A stretch of 64,000 nt of DNA from Crocodylus rhombifer (GCA_038503035.1 JAVSML010025535.1:491673-555672), one strand, 5' to 3'; numbered from the stretch's first letter, positions 24,066 to 35,700 are shown. Notes: a model not told the origin generated them from the sequence alone. Numbers and translations: made by a program.

Positions 24066-26124
24066 GAGATGACACTTTAAACTGTTTCCTCTTTGGGCTT
24101 GGTGTTTATCTCCCTGGGTGAAATCCCTGCCAGTATGTCTCAACACCAGTAGTAAAAGACAACCTGAGCTTAAGCATTGTCTACAGGTCTCAATGAAAAG
24201 CAATACAGGGCTACATTTTTCAAAATAGTTCACTACCAGATTTTTAAATGTTCAGCACCCGCAATGATGAAGGGAGCAGATTTTCAGAAGTCCCCCAATC
24301 CCAAATGAGGTCCCTAAAAAATGGATCATTTTGGAAAAACAGACCTTCAGGTATTGCGGGATCCTTAACAGTGCATCAGGCTAGATTTCCATGTCAATGC
24401 AGTATCCCATGCGATAACATCTTTTGACAATGCAGTCTGTGCTGAATAAGCTAAAAGGCAGATTACAAGGAAATACACAGATAGAGATGGCAGCTCAACA
24501 TAGTGGGACTTTGGTGCCTAACAATAAAGACATGAGCCTAATGGGATTTATAATTCACCTCAATGCATTCAGGGCCTAACTCCCCTTCAGGTATCTAGCC
24601 TGAGAGTTTAACCACGTTACAGTATGTTATAGTAAAGCAAGATAGAACACCACTGTGTTTTCTGGTGTTTTCCATCCTTACCATGTGTGTGTCAAAGTAC
24701 AAGCACTAAAATGCAAAAAAAAGTCAGAACAGGTATTTGTGGTATAATATGGCTTGCAAATATGAAGCAGAAATAGTAACAACTTTTGTTTGATTCCAGC
24801 CGTCTTCCATTGTTACCATAGCGTTCACTTCCTCTGATACTCTGCTTAAGCTACTAAGAAGATGGTTTCATGAACTGTAAGAATAGAAAGTCCAATTTTT
24901 AAGTGTATGATACTAGGCTGTAAATATCTTTAACTAACTGGGACCTCCAGAAGTAAACACAATGTATGGAAGAAAAAAACAAAGGAAACCACCCTCAAAC
25001 CCTAAACTTCCTACATCATGTAACAAGACACCAGGCTCCATCATTGATTAATCAGTTTATCTGCCCTTTTAACAGTATCTACACAAACGTCATAATTTTA
25101 TCAGCAATTTTGCAGCTGCTGTGTTTTGATAGCACCTATTCTGTGCCAACAGTATTTCCATTCGAGTCTATTAGAAAGTATCCTTTGCCAGGGTCAGGAG
25201 TAGCCTAAGTTTTGAACATGCTAAGACCTATGATGTATTATTTGCAACTTATGAGCCCAGGTCCCAGACACTGACACCCCTGCCCGGATGCTATACAGAT
25301 ATCTCTCCCCTGAGTCACAGCTTGCCTGTAGGGCAGAGCAGCTCTGTGCTGTTCCTTGCTGAGACCTTGTGGTAATTCCATGGTCTAACCTTTAGGACAT
25401 CCAGTTGTTCTTAGATACCACATTGCATTCTTGACCTATTTTCTCAAATACTTTTCTTCCTGCTTCTGGCATAATAGTCATGTTCACTTGCATTTAATTT
25501 CTGAAAAATGGAATTCCTGCTGACTCTTTTTATCGGCATGTAAAAAGCTGGAATTTGATAAAAGCTTAGATACAAACTCATGTAAGTGATAGAAAATTAT
25601 TCTTGCAAAAGTGGAAGATAAAATGCACTCAGAAGCTATCCGAAAGGAACAGAACATTAACAGGGATACATTGGTGCATCCACCTCCCACTGAGTATACT
25701 CTCACATTCACTTTACCACACTGCAACTGCACTGACTTAAATTACATTGCTACTGATTTTCACCAGTGTCAGTGAGAAAAGACTCGCACGCAGGGAGAAA
25801 AAAACCCCTTTTTTTGATGGTTCTTCAATTTCTTAAAAGGGAAGGAAATGAAGATCAGGACACTTGGGTTTTTGCCTTTTCCTGCTACTGATCCAAAGAA
25901 TAAACACAAACAGATCACACACATTCTTTCCACCTTGGTATCTCCATCACCATTACCTGTCTACAGAGTGGCATGCCATTATTATTTGATCTGAAATAAA
26001 TACTTTGGATCTAATTCTGTGGCTCTTCTCACTGAGGTAAGAAAGTAACTCCAGTGAAAATGAAGGAGGCACACTGCTGTAAAAGTAATGCCAATGAAAG
26101 GAAAATCAAGTGCATTGGATACTT
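24066..26124. other. Non-coding AT-rich DNA
   Basis: No gene or confident repeat seen between the MIR fragment and the PLE. Confidence 0.5.
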
Positions 26125-26129
26125 AATAT

Positions 26130-26230
26130 AATATATTTCATTAGACCAGCTAGATAATTGGAAAAGCTGGTCTTTGCAAGCTTTTGGATACAAACACCTT
26201 TCTTCAGGCATAGGGACAGTCTTGTTGTTT
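26130..26230 (-). repeat. PLE terminal tail with ribozyme-like core
   Basis: On the minus strand the tail reads GCCTGAAGAAAGGTGTTTG, then TATCCAAAAGCTTGCAAAG and an AGCTGGTCTAATGAAA segment. It matches the tails at 17.8, 34.7, 46.9 and 49.2 kb. Confidence 0.75.
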
Positions 26231-26699
26231 TGTGTTCTCCTGGGGAGAATAGAAGCCAATATGCAAAATGCAGATCTGTGAAAATACAAAAATGCAGGGC
26301 AGGAAGGATCAGAGGTGATGGGAGACAACAGGTATGAGATGGGTAAGTGGAGGGGGCAGCGGGGAATGCTGACCTGATGATAAGAATGTAGCTAGTAAAA
26401 TGTAGAGAGGTTACCTGCGGTTATTGGATGGAAGGCAGGTTATAATGTACCATAAATCCAATGTCTATATTTAGTCCATGATTTTTGGTATCCAGTAGAT
26501 TTATGAAGTGAAGTTCACAGGGTCATCTACAAAGGTGTTTTGTAAGTTCCCGTTGAGGATTAGAACTGAAAGACTGGAGAGAGTGCTTGTCTTGTGAGAA
26601 GTGTGCATCCACAGGTAATTGCGTGTTTTTGTCTTTGATAGATTTTCAGCGTGCATTCAAAGGCTGTTTAAAAGCTAGGATGGGTGGCTCGGGGAAGAT

Positions 26700-27760
26700 C
26701 TCTTTAAGAATTGGGTCTTCTAGTATGGGTTGCAATTATTTGAGGATTTTCCATATAGGTTTCAGAGAAGAGTGGTATGTCATAACTAATGGTGTGCGAG
26801 TCATAGAAATTTTCTTGTTGTATATCAGCAATTCTTCACGTGGTATCTACATGGCTCTTTCAAAAGTGCAATCTGTCTCTCTAGATGAGTGTCCTTGTTG
26901 AGTGAAAGCCCTTTTGAGATTTGTGAGGCAATCAGGGACACAATCACAGATGTTCTCCTCAGTGCAAATTCAGTGGTATCAGAGGGCTTCGCTGTATATT
27001 ACAGCTTTCTTGGTATGGTTAGAGTGATTGCTGGTTCTGCATAGATATGTATGTTTTTCCATGGCTTTCTTGTATATGGTGATTTTTATTTTACCATTCT
27101 GGATATTGATCATAGTGTCTGAAAAGGAAACATTGGTGTTGGAGTATTCAAGAGAAAGTCTGCTAGAGGGGTGATGCTGGAAATCAATCAGAGATTGCAG
27201 GTTTGCAATCCAAATGATGAAGATGTCATCTATTTATCTTAAGTATAACATGGGTTTGATGATGCAGATCTTGAGAAACTCTTCTTCCAGGTGGCCCATA
27301 TAAAGGTTGACATATTGTGTGGCCATTTTGGTACCCATAGCTGTGCCCGTGGTCTGGAGGAAGTGTGGGTTATTGAAAATGAAGTTGTTGTGTGTGAGGA
27401 TGAAGTGATAAATTCAGTAATATCTTTAGGTCTGTACTCCGAGTTGTAATCTTGCTCTTATAGATATGTATGGCAGGCTTGGTATGGGCATCCTGGTATG
27501 GGATACTGGTATATAAGCTGGTAACATCTATGCTAGCTAGGAGGGTATTGCTGGGAAGGTGGTCTATGTTTTTAAGTTTTTGTAGAAAATCTGTTGCGTC
27601 TTTGACAAAACTCCCTCTTCGGGGACAAGAGGATGGATCCAACTGAACCTGATATTTCCTCAGTTCCGGGGTTGGATATTATAGGTCTGCCACAGTTCCT
27701 TTGTTTGTAGATTTTAGGGAGCATGTCAAAAGAAATATAAAACAGGCAAGAAATTTTTAA
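26700..27760 (-). pseudogene. PLE reverse transcriptase remnant
   Basis: The minus strand encodes recognisable PLE RT blocks in order: LPKIYKQRNCGRPII, SFVKDATDFLQKLKNI, SIDVTSLYTSIPYQD, NNFIFNNPHFLQTTGTAMG, LYMGHLEEEFLKI and the catalytic IDDIFIIW block, then LAFKQP near 26700. The Tyr before IDD is replaced by a TAA at 27234-27236, which removes the usual YIDD. Several frameshifts separate the blocks, and the N-terminal part of the family is absent. Family assignment rests on the DVTSLYT, TTGTAMGTKMA and IDDIF blocks together, which are characteristic of PLE enzymes. It cannot be functional. Confidence 0.85.
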
Positions 27761-27764
27761 AAAT

Positions 27765-28010
27765 GTAAAAAGAAGAGTAAAACCTGCCAACACATTTCCT
27801 TCTCCACCACTCCCACAATAACTACACCCCACAACAGAACCATCACCATTCCTGGATCTTACAGCTACACCTCCAAAAATGTAATACATCTCATTGAGTG
27901 CACTAAATACCCTGATGGAAAATATGTAGGAGAATCCAAACAACAACTGTGCACCAGAAGGAATGCACACCAAAAATGCTGCTGCCACTCTGAAATGAGG
28001 TGGTCCTACT
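27765..28010 (+). pseudogene. PLE GIY-YIG endonuclease core, inverted
   Basis: The plus strand reads KTCQHISFS, NRTITIPGSYSYTSK and NVIHLIECTKYPDGKYVG, then ESKQQLCTRRNAHQ. This matches the PLE endonuclease: a Cys-containing linker, the hydrophobic VIHLIEC strand, the KYVG strand and the LCTRRNAH helix that carries the catalytic Arg. In an intact PLE this segment follows the RT on the same strand. Here it lies head to head with the RT start. The C-terminal half of the domain is missing here; part of it (ELHFINLLDTKNHGLN) remains on the minus strand at 26420-26520. Confidence 0.8.
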
Positions 28011-28161
28011 GCAGGTGCAGATTGTCATGAGAGTCTTTCCCCAAGATTTTCACTTCATAAGAGCTTGATTTTTTCCTGATATGCAACAGGAATATTTTTA
28101 GAATCTCAAAAAGTTTTGAAGGAAAGAAAAGAAAGAGGGATGGAGCAAGAGTAAATACATT

Positions 28162-28190
28162 AAAGATGTATTTAATGTAAATACATCTTT
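28162..28190. repeat. Perfect 13-bp inverted repeat, 3-nt spacer
   Basis: AAAGATGTATTTA is followed by ATG and then its exact reverse complement. Two copies of a 'atagctaagagag' direct repeat follow at 28210-28245. No function can be assigned. Confidence 0.8.
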
Positions 28191-28245
28191 GCTAATCAGA
28201 GGCATATAAATAGCTAAGAGAGTCATATAATAGCTAAGAGAGAGA

Positions 28246-28799
28246 AAATCGATCTATGCTGATTCAGACAAGACGGAGATCCAGCCTAGTGTCAGATAGT
28301 TTAAGCTAAGGTGCTAAAACATGCAAAGCCAGGATAAACCCTTTTTGCCTAGTGATGCAGTGCTATTAAATGCAATTACAGATCTCCCTCTCCCCCCCTC
28401 CTGCTTTTATTTTTTACATTAAAAGCTTGAAGGAAAAAATTGATTGTACTGCTAAGGTTTGCTTTCCTATTGCTAGCTCTGTGTGATCCCAGATTAGATG
28501 TTCATTTTAATTACATAACCCTATTGTGCTGCACTGCCAATTTACAATCTGGATACCAAAGAACAATGCACCATATTAATAGGCCCTGAAAACTCACAGC
28601 AGCATGTAAACTTATAAACAGCTACATAACTGCTAAGGATCAGTAGTATTATTTTGCCTAGGACAGACAGTTAGAAAAAACATATTCCACTGGTATATTT
28701 CTTAATTACAATGAGACCAGCATACCAGAACTTGGTGCTCAGTACAATTCCCATTAAAGTCAATGTCATTTGATACAGCTTCATCAACTCTGCTATTAT
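28246..28799. other. Non-coding DNA
   Basis: AT-rich, with a C-rich tract near 28390-28400. No gene seen. Confidence 0.5.
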
Positions 28800-28870
28800 T
28801 CTGTAGCACCTGTGAGCCCCAGTTATGAACCAGGACTTCATTGTGCCTGGCTCAGCACTCTTACTGCTCA
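28800..28870 (-). repeat. MIR-related SINE fragment
   Basis: 'ctgtagcacctgtgagcccc' followed by 'ttatgaaccaggacttcatt' resembles the 3' segment of the MIR-like SINE common in turtles and crocodilians. The related copy at 35430 has the same layout. Confidence 0.45.
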
Positions 28871-29139
28871 CATTATCTATGCGCATTGCTCCCTCTGAAA
28901 CAATGTCTAGGGCCTTTGCTTCAATTTTGTTCTCAACTTTCATTTCTTCTTGTAACTCCTGTCCAACTGGGGGTAACCTGAAGAATCTGTTACCATTGCT
29001 TTCTCTCACCCATTTGCCAACAGAGATTAGAAACCTGTAGCACTAGGAACTGTGCACGCATTATGCTGGCCACAATCCCTACCCCTAGAGAAGGTGCAAC
29101 ATAACTAGACAAGAAAACCCCAAGGTGGGGAAAAAAGGA

Positions 29140-29290
29140 AGCAATGATATCTCCATTTTGCAGAAGAGAAACAGAGGTCCAGAGAGATTAACTGCCCAAA
29201 GTGAAGGACCAGGGACTGGACCCAAATACCCAGACTTCCAGTACAGTGCCAGAGCCCTAATGTAACTCCTATTAAAGTAGGTGGGAATCC
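29140..29290 (-). repeat. MIR copy
   Basis: 'ctccattttgcagaagagaa', 'cagaggtccagagagattaa', then 'ctgggac'-like and 'ccagagccctaa' blocks: reversed MIR with both core and 5' part represented. Confidence 0.6.
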
Positions 29291-29850
29291 CAACTCAGTC
29301 TTCCACTGGTCCTCAAAAAGCACAATTCATGTAAAAGTTACAACTCATTTCCCTCAGCCTCCGCCCATTTCAGATCCTTCAGCATCTGCTTCCTTTACCT
29401 AAAGAGAAGACCTCACCTATATATTCAGATTTTATTCCTAAAGTTGCAGTTGTCATCTTCTAAGACAAAAGCTCCAGACTCCTTGACAAAACCTATTGTT
29501 GAGGCATCACTGGTGTGTGTAAATAAAAACAACAGTCAGCTTGCCAATCTCCTCCTACCAGGCACAGAAGTATACTCTCCTCCCCTGTTCTGATGTGACT
29601 TCATAATTTAATGATTGATGTTTTGGTATAATTATGTATATTAAAAAAAAAAAGAAACTTATATTCCCATCTGCTACTTTTTGTCCTACTGACATCTGTT
29701 CCTGTTTTAAGCTATGACATGTAGTCATAGAATTAACACAGTCTGCTGTGCCGCACATCTTTTTATTTCCACCCCACTGAAGAGTCCAATCTTCATTTCT
29801 TATTTTGCAGGGTGACTAGTAACCCACTCTGTTCTAATACACGTATTTAT

Positions 29851-30991
29851 TAGACCTGTGCAAAGTGGCTAGTATTTGCTTCAGATTCAGCTGATTCAGG
29901 GGACAGGGATTCAATTTGGTGAATCGCATCACTCTCCCGAATTTATTCAGTCAAATCTGATTTGGAGATTAGGCTGCTGCCAAACCAAACGAATCTCAGA
30001 ATCACAAGGCCCCATCCCCCACCCGCTCTCCCAGTCCTGCAATGGCTGCCTCGCCCGGCCCAGCTCCCAGCTCCTTGGAAAAAGAGGCCCCAACTCACCA
30101 GGTGCTGCCGAGTGGGGGGAAATCCCCGCTGCCCACCACTGCCCCATGCTGCATGGGGGGCTCTGCACAAGCCCCCGATGCCCCGTGCCAGCCCCACCCC
30201 CACATGGCTGCCCCGCCCTTCCCAGCTCTTTTAAGGAAAAGCAAAAAACAAAAAACCCTGAACTCACCAGTTCCTGCCCAGTGGGGGGATGATCCCCGCT
30301 TCCCCCTACAGCCCAGTGCCATGTAGGGGGCTCTTCCACAAGCCCCCCGACACCCCAAGGCCGCTGCAGGATCTGGCGAGTCCAGGGTTTTGGGGGTTTT
30401 TTTTTTTCCTTAAAGGGCCAGTGCTGGGGCAGGTGGGGCAGCCATGGGAATGGGGGAAAAGGGGGGGTCAGGGGGCTCATGGCAGAGTCCCCCATGTGGT
30501 GTGGGGCAGTGGGGGGCAGCAGGGATTGCCCCCTGCCTGGCAGGACCCGGTGAGTGTGGATTTTTCTAAAGCACCAGGAGCTGGGCCAGGCAGGGCAGCC
30601 ATGATGGGGCTGGGAGAGCAGGTGGGGATCAGGGGGTGCTCAGGGGGCTGGGGGAGCAGGCAGGGGATGGGGCCTGGCAGGGGTCCCCCCATGGTCCCCA
30701 CCCCCCCCTCCACCCCCTACTTACCAGCTCCATGTCCAGCTCCAGCGGGCCAGGACTGTCCGAATTGTCAAAGCTCTCCCAATCTTTTCCAAATCAAAAA
30801 TGTTCAAATCTTGAAAATATTTTTCCAAAGATTGGGAGAGCTTTGACAATTCGGACAGTCCCGGCCCACTTCGAATCAATTTGGACCTCTTTATTGGTCC
30901 CCTTCTTTGATTTGGATTTGGAGATTCAGCCACCAAATTGAGCTAAATCTCCTCTAAATCAAATCAGTACCCAAAGCTTCACACAGCCCTA
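29851..30991 (+). mobile_element. hAT-like non-autonomous element, copy A2
   Basis: The copy is 1141 bp, begins TAGACCTGTGCAAAG, ends CTTCACACAGCCCTA, and is flanked by perfect 8-bp repeats GTATTTAT at 29843-29850 and 30992-30999. It shares ends and subterminal GATTCAG-type repeats with A1 and A4. It is almost twice the length of A1 because a GC-rich module of about 170 bp occurs twice in direct order (about 30088 and 30260) and once more inverted (about 30468-30555). Open frames through this core arise from its GC content and are not genes. Confidence 0.88.
30747..30867. repeat. 41-bp inverted repeat inside A2
   Basis: The arms 30747-30787 and 30827-30867 match at 40 of 41 positions around a 39-nt spacer. 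They begin GGGCCAGGACTGTCC and include CGAATTGTCAAAGCTCTCCC. This similarity is much higher than between the other halves of the element, suggesting recent homogenisation or repair. Confidence 0.9.
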
Positions 30992-30999
30992 GTATTTAT

Positions 31000-32884
31000 A
31001 TGTTTAGCTTTCCCTTCTTCACCAATCCCATGGCCCTGTTTGGAAGTGTGAGTTTTTAACTGCATTACCCTGTGTTTAAATATTCTAGATTCCCATCCAC
31101 ATCCTTAATCTCAATCTTTACTCTTTAATATCTGCCCACCTAGGTTCTTTCATATTACTCCTTTTTTGTAGAATCCAGTCAACTCACACATATCAATATT
31201 GCTAATTTTCTCACAGGGATGGGAAATAATATTATGCCACAATTGCAAACAAAGAAACTTTGGCTTAAAAAATAAAAGAAACACTCTAACCCCATTCATT
31301 TAAACAAGTATTGGATCAAGCCTAAATGACTGGCCCAAGTTAGTACAAGAGGTCTTTCGCGTGGCCTAAAATTAAACACAGGTTTGCTGAGACAATCCTC
31401 CCTCTAAGAAGTGATTAACACAGTACCCAACCTGTGTGAATATCCTCCTAGGCAGAGATGGCACTGTAGATAGTAACTCTATTTGCACAAACACAAAAAC
31501 AAATTTGCTCATAGCTATTTTGATCTGTAAATCTGGTTGTTTTTTTTTAATTTGAGGTCAGTGTTGTCAAGAGAGACAAAACAAAATGATATATAGAGAT
31601 ATGGGCTAAGCCTGCCGGCAAAGCGATCGCCTTATGTTCGGTAGATGTGCTACTCGATGCCTAATGCAAAATTTTTCTCACGCTTGCTGATCTGCAGAGC
31701 TCAATCTGCTTAATTTATCAGAAAGAAGATTGAAAGATGTCTTGATTACAGTATATACAATACCTTTACAGGGATATATTGCTGGGTCCTAAAGATGCAT
31801 GTCATCTGGCACAGAAATACACTAGAAAAAGTGGCTGCAAGTTGAAGTCAGGCAAATGAAATTTAGAAATAGGTCTCCTCGTTTGTCTGGTTTGTTTGTT
31901 TTTTTGTCAAGCTAGGGTAATTACAACCTGAATAAATTGCCAAACAGTGTGTTACACTGTGTAGCTCAGGATGTCTTTAGTTCTAGAAGTTCTGCTTTAA
32001 TTGAACATAAGTTGTTCATTTCAATACAGAGGTAATCAGATAAAATTCTTTGACATGTGTTGTACAACAGGACAGGCTTAAATTATTGATTCTTTCTGGC
32101 CTTAAAAAAGTGACAAAACTAAGAATACCACAAAGACCGCTCCAGCCAGAATTTTAGAGGAAGGAACTTTCTGAAGATAGCTCAACAGTTCATGGGACCA
32201 TCTGAGAGCAGAGAACTGACCCAGCATCTTCTAAGCCCCTGGATATCACACTAAGTCTTGGACCATTTTGGTTTTATGTGATCTTGCCTAAAGCTTTCAC
32301 ATATCACCAATAATTTGACAAGTGCCTCAAATAAGTATGCAGTGAGATAACATATTTATGTTACTTTGAAAGGGACCTTATAAGGTGGCAAGCAGATATT
32401 TGAAGTATGTAAGCCAGAAGTGGATCTAGGATTTTGAAGAAAGGGATGCAACAGAGAATACACTGGCATGAAGGTGCAACTGGCAAAAAAGATCAGTGGC
32501 CAAGAGCTCAGTGTGCGGTCTAAGTGAGAAGCAACTGCACACTCAACCCCAGACTCAAAGGTGTTTCCTATTGCAAGGAAAGGAAAGCAAGCAAGGAGGG
32601 AAAAATAAGAAAAAGAGATGAAAACATTGTGAAAAAGTATCCTTCTTTTCATTAAAAACCACACAAGCACAACCAAAAACAAAACAAAGTCACACTTTTT
32701 CAACCAACTCCAACAGGAAATTCAAATGGCAAGCACTAACCACCAGAAAATATGACAATATACTTCCCATCCCTATAGTATCAGAGCAACTCTCAGAGCT
32801 GTTCTGATTAAAGTACCCACACCATCCCATGTTTTCAGTTCAATGAGGTTTACTTAAAGTGTTCCTGCTGCCATTTTGAAGCAC
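31000..32884. other. Non-coding AT-rich DNA with a local CpG cluster
   Basis: No gene or repeat seen. At 31610-31690 several CG dinucleotides (CCGGC, GCGATCGC, TTCGG, CTCGATG) cluster within about 80 bp of CpG-poor DNA. Confidence 0.5.
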
Positions 32885-33027
32885 GGGGACACTGAATAGA
32901 CATGACACAGCGGCTGCTGGAGTGTGCTAATTAGCACACTCCAGTAGACTCACTTAATTGAGCCTGGTCTGATGAGTGGTAATTAGCACGCATTGGAGTA
33001 GACATCCGGCATGTGTAGAGGTGCCCA
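32885..33027. mobile_element. Possible short TIR element with palindromic centre
   Basis: A perfect 28-bp palindrome at 32917-32944 (half-site CTGGAGTGTGCTAA) sits in a 140-bp unit. The unit ends GCATGTGTAGAGGTGCCC, which resembles the ends of the element at 59.9-60.15 kb. The left end is poor and no duplication was found. Confidence 0.35.
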
Positions 33028-34359
33028 AAAAACGTACTTAACCTCTCCTCCTCCAGATTCAGTGAAATATTTTAAGCACTGTAGTAAATTTTCAAAACTG
33101 CCATTCTACTTCCATTAAGATGTAAAACATTTTTTTAAAGAATATTATCTCTGAAATAATTTACAATCAACAGACACAGGAATTTAAATAACACAATTTT
33201 CTGTAAATTATTTTTAAAAATAAATGCATCCCCCCCCAAAGTTTTACCCTAGTTTCCATGCCTGTAATTCTTCTGGGTAAACAGATGCTCGCAGTGTTAA
33301 TTACCCTTGTGTTCATTCCCAGTGGTTAACTATTAAAAAAAAAAAAAGAAAGAAAAGTGTCACTTTAAAAACCCCACTCTGTCAAGTACATATAAGGGAA
33401 ACATGTCATTGCTAGTTTACTGAAAAATGACTTTGAAAATAATCACTATTTAAAAATAAATGCATGTTCTTCTGAAATGAATCTTTATTCATAATCACAC
33501 CCTCCCTTTGGACAATCCTTTATCCATTTCCTTCATTATTAGATAGCACTTGGAGACGATTAAGATGCAGAATACCCTAGATGTGCATTTCAATTAGCAA
33601 TCCATCAGGCTTGGTAAATTGAATCAAGGGGAAAGCAGATGTTTAAGACACCTATAAATACGGAACAAGGGATCAGGCTTTGATCCTGAGAGAAAAAGAG
33701 ATTGAAAATGATAAAGTGCTAAATAGCTCCTGGCTGGCAACATATGTGAAATGAACTCTTTTTTTGTTTGTTTGTTTTAAGTTTAGGTTTGCTAACTTGG
33801 AGCACATTTACATATTGAGAAAATGCTCTCATGCTGTCTGGGGCAAATCTACTCCTGGGCTAGCACAATGTTCATGCACCACATGTGTCCTTTTCAGATT
33901 TTGAGATCGGACTTAAGCAAGCCAGAAGTGGCACACAGACCTCTTCAGCAACACTCAACCAGAGCAAAAATCTGAGAGTCACTAAGCTCTTATGATCCAA
34001 CTGGCTCCAACTAGAGCTGTAGGTGCTGAGCATCTTAAGTATTTTAGGTCAAGTCCTCAGCTGGCATCAACTGGCATATTTGTACTATTCTTGTTTATTA
34101 TAGTTGCAGTGCCTAAGACCAGCTGGAGTCAGTGGATCACAGCTGATTTACACAAAGCAGACATGGCTTTGAATTTCCAGAATTTATTCCAAGATTGTCT
34201 TATCTTATCAAGTTTTTCATTTATTTTTCATTTCTCTCTCTTTTTTTTTTTTTTTGGTAGTTCATTAAAATGGCTTTAAATTGAATTAGCAGAATCTGAT
34301 TAAAAAATACAGCCTAAGTTCAAGGATATGATCTAAAGCTGTATCCTAGATCTCTTAAA
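33028..34359. other. Non-coding AT-rich DNA
   Basis: A and T homopolymers (about 33333-33345, 34240-34255). No gene or confident repeat. Confidence 0.5.
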
Positions 34360-34560
34360 TTATACAAGGGGCTCAGTGACAGAGCAGTTAAGGCAGCTCA
34401 ATACTGGTCCAGAGGCATGAGTCCAAGCATCATTCTGGACTCACAAAGGCAGTCCCCAAGTCGACTCAGATGTAAATGGGTACCTGGTCATTTGGGCTGG
34501 GCAGGATGTGACAATTCCTTGTGTGTCCTAGTGACATAAATTGGTGTGGTTTTTCTGGGC
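34360..34560 (+). repeat. tRNA-derived SINE-like copy
   Basis: The 5' part resembles a tRNA gene head: GGGCTCAGTGACAGAGCAG (A-box region) and, about 45 nt later, GAGTCCAAGCATC (B-box region). A non-tRNA body follows with 'aaatgggtacctggtcattt'. Diverged; family not named. Confidence 0.4.
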
Positions 34561-34714
34561 TAACTCAATGAGCTGGTTAGTCTTTCATCTATTTTCTACT
34601 TGAAAGAAAGACAAAAACAAAACCCAGGGGAACCCTACCATCCTTCAAGTCCCCTGTTCAAGATGAAGTTTCTTTTCTACCTGGGAGAAATTTTACAATC
34701 TTTGAATTCTCCTT

Positions 34715-34825
34715 TTCTTGAAGGGCATTTGGGCCCAAAAGCTTGCAAAGAAAAAAACATTTTTGCAACTATCTAGTTGGTCTAATAAAAGATATCATCT
34801 CTGCCCCAAGAGTTTTGTCTGCCTA
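34715..34825 (+). repeat. PLE terminal tail
   Basis: Blocks TTGAAGGGCATTTGGGCCC, AAAAGCTTGCAAAGAA, CTAGTTGGTCTAATAAAAG and 'gagttttgtctgcct' match the other PLE tails. Isolated, with no PLE coding sequence beside it. Confidence 0.75.
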
Positions 34826-35429
34826 AAAATAAAACCATACACTCAATCCTCTTTCTCGGTATAATGGCAGGCAATGCTAACTAACAGTCAGAGAACTGGT
34901 GTGGAACCCTTGATATCTGGGTAATATTCTCAAATATAATTGGTTATAATCACATTATAATGGGATATTTGGGTTATAATCTCAGTTCCTGAACTACCAC
35001 ATCCTGACACACTGCAAAGTGTCCCTACAGCTGCATTTTACATGTAAAAAGGACATTCACTTTATCTATACACAGTCTTGGTGTTCAATGGGCTACTTCA
35101 CATTTTTAGTGAAGCAGCACAAAGATATGTGCACCAACATAAAGAAGTCTTTCCCCTCCATATGTTTACATGACTGTTACAGCTTCCTTGCTAGGTTCAT
35201 CAGAAGGAGAAATCTCTACTACACTCAGCTGCCAAAGCCTAACCTCGCACATGTGCAGGAGCCAAACTGAGTGGCTGCCGCCATGAGATAACATTAAAAA
35301 AGGGATCACTTTACCTGTGCCAAATGGGATTGATTTCTGTAGTGTATATGGGAGATAAGACATGATCTCTGATGCTGCATAAGAAGGAACACACAGAAAA
35401 GAGGAGATCAAGATGGAGATAAAATAAAA
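34826..35429. other. Non-coding DNA
   Basis: No gene or repeat supported. Confidence 0.5.
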
Positions 35430-35700
35430 TAATACAAAGTACTTATTTGTATTACCACAGCACTGTCAAGCCCTACTTGAGATGGGGTGCTGTTCAGACA
35501 CACAGGAAATGACAGTCCTGGCCCCAAAGAGATTAATTACAGTGTTAGTAGACCAGTCCAACTAAGTATCACCATCCCTATTTTACATGCGAGACACAGG
35601 AAGGTTAAGGATATAGGGGCAGTGTATGGAAAGGCTAAGAACTGAAGCCAGATCTCCTGTGTCTTAATGCAGCCTCCTGTCTGCATAGCCTTCCTTCTTC
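35430..35700 (-). repeat. MIR-like SINE, longer copy
   Basis: 'tttgtattaccacagcactg', 'gacagtcctggccccaaaga' and 'cctattttacatgcgagaca' occur in the order of a reversed MIR-derived sauropsid SINE, ending in 'agccagatctcctgtgtctt'. Confidence 0.55.

Larger units (their letters stand above)
26125..28015. mobile_element. Rearranged Penelope-like element (PLE)
   Basis: PLEs encode one protein with a reverse transcriptase followed by a GIY-YIG endonuclease. Here the RT (27760 to about 26700), the far end of the endonuclease region (26420-26520, ELHFINLLDTKNHGLN) and the terminal tail (26130-26230) are on the minus strand in normal order. The missing endonuclease core lies beyond the RT start, on the plus strand at 27765-28010. 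The element is therefore internally deleted and rearranged, and it carries stops and frameshifts. Target duplications were not found. Confidence 0.85.

Noticed and set aside
29876..30941. Several overlapping frames of 70-185 codons on both strands
   Set aside because: All lie inside the GC-rich core of the non-coding element A2; the proline- and glycine-rich composition follows the base content.
34360..34440. Possible tRNA gene
   Set aside because: A- and B-box-like segments are present, but the cloverleaf is not consistent and a SINE-like body follows.
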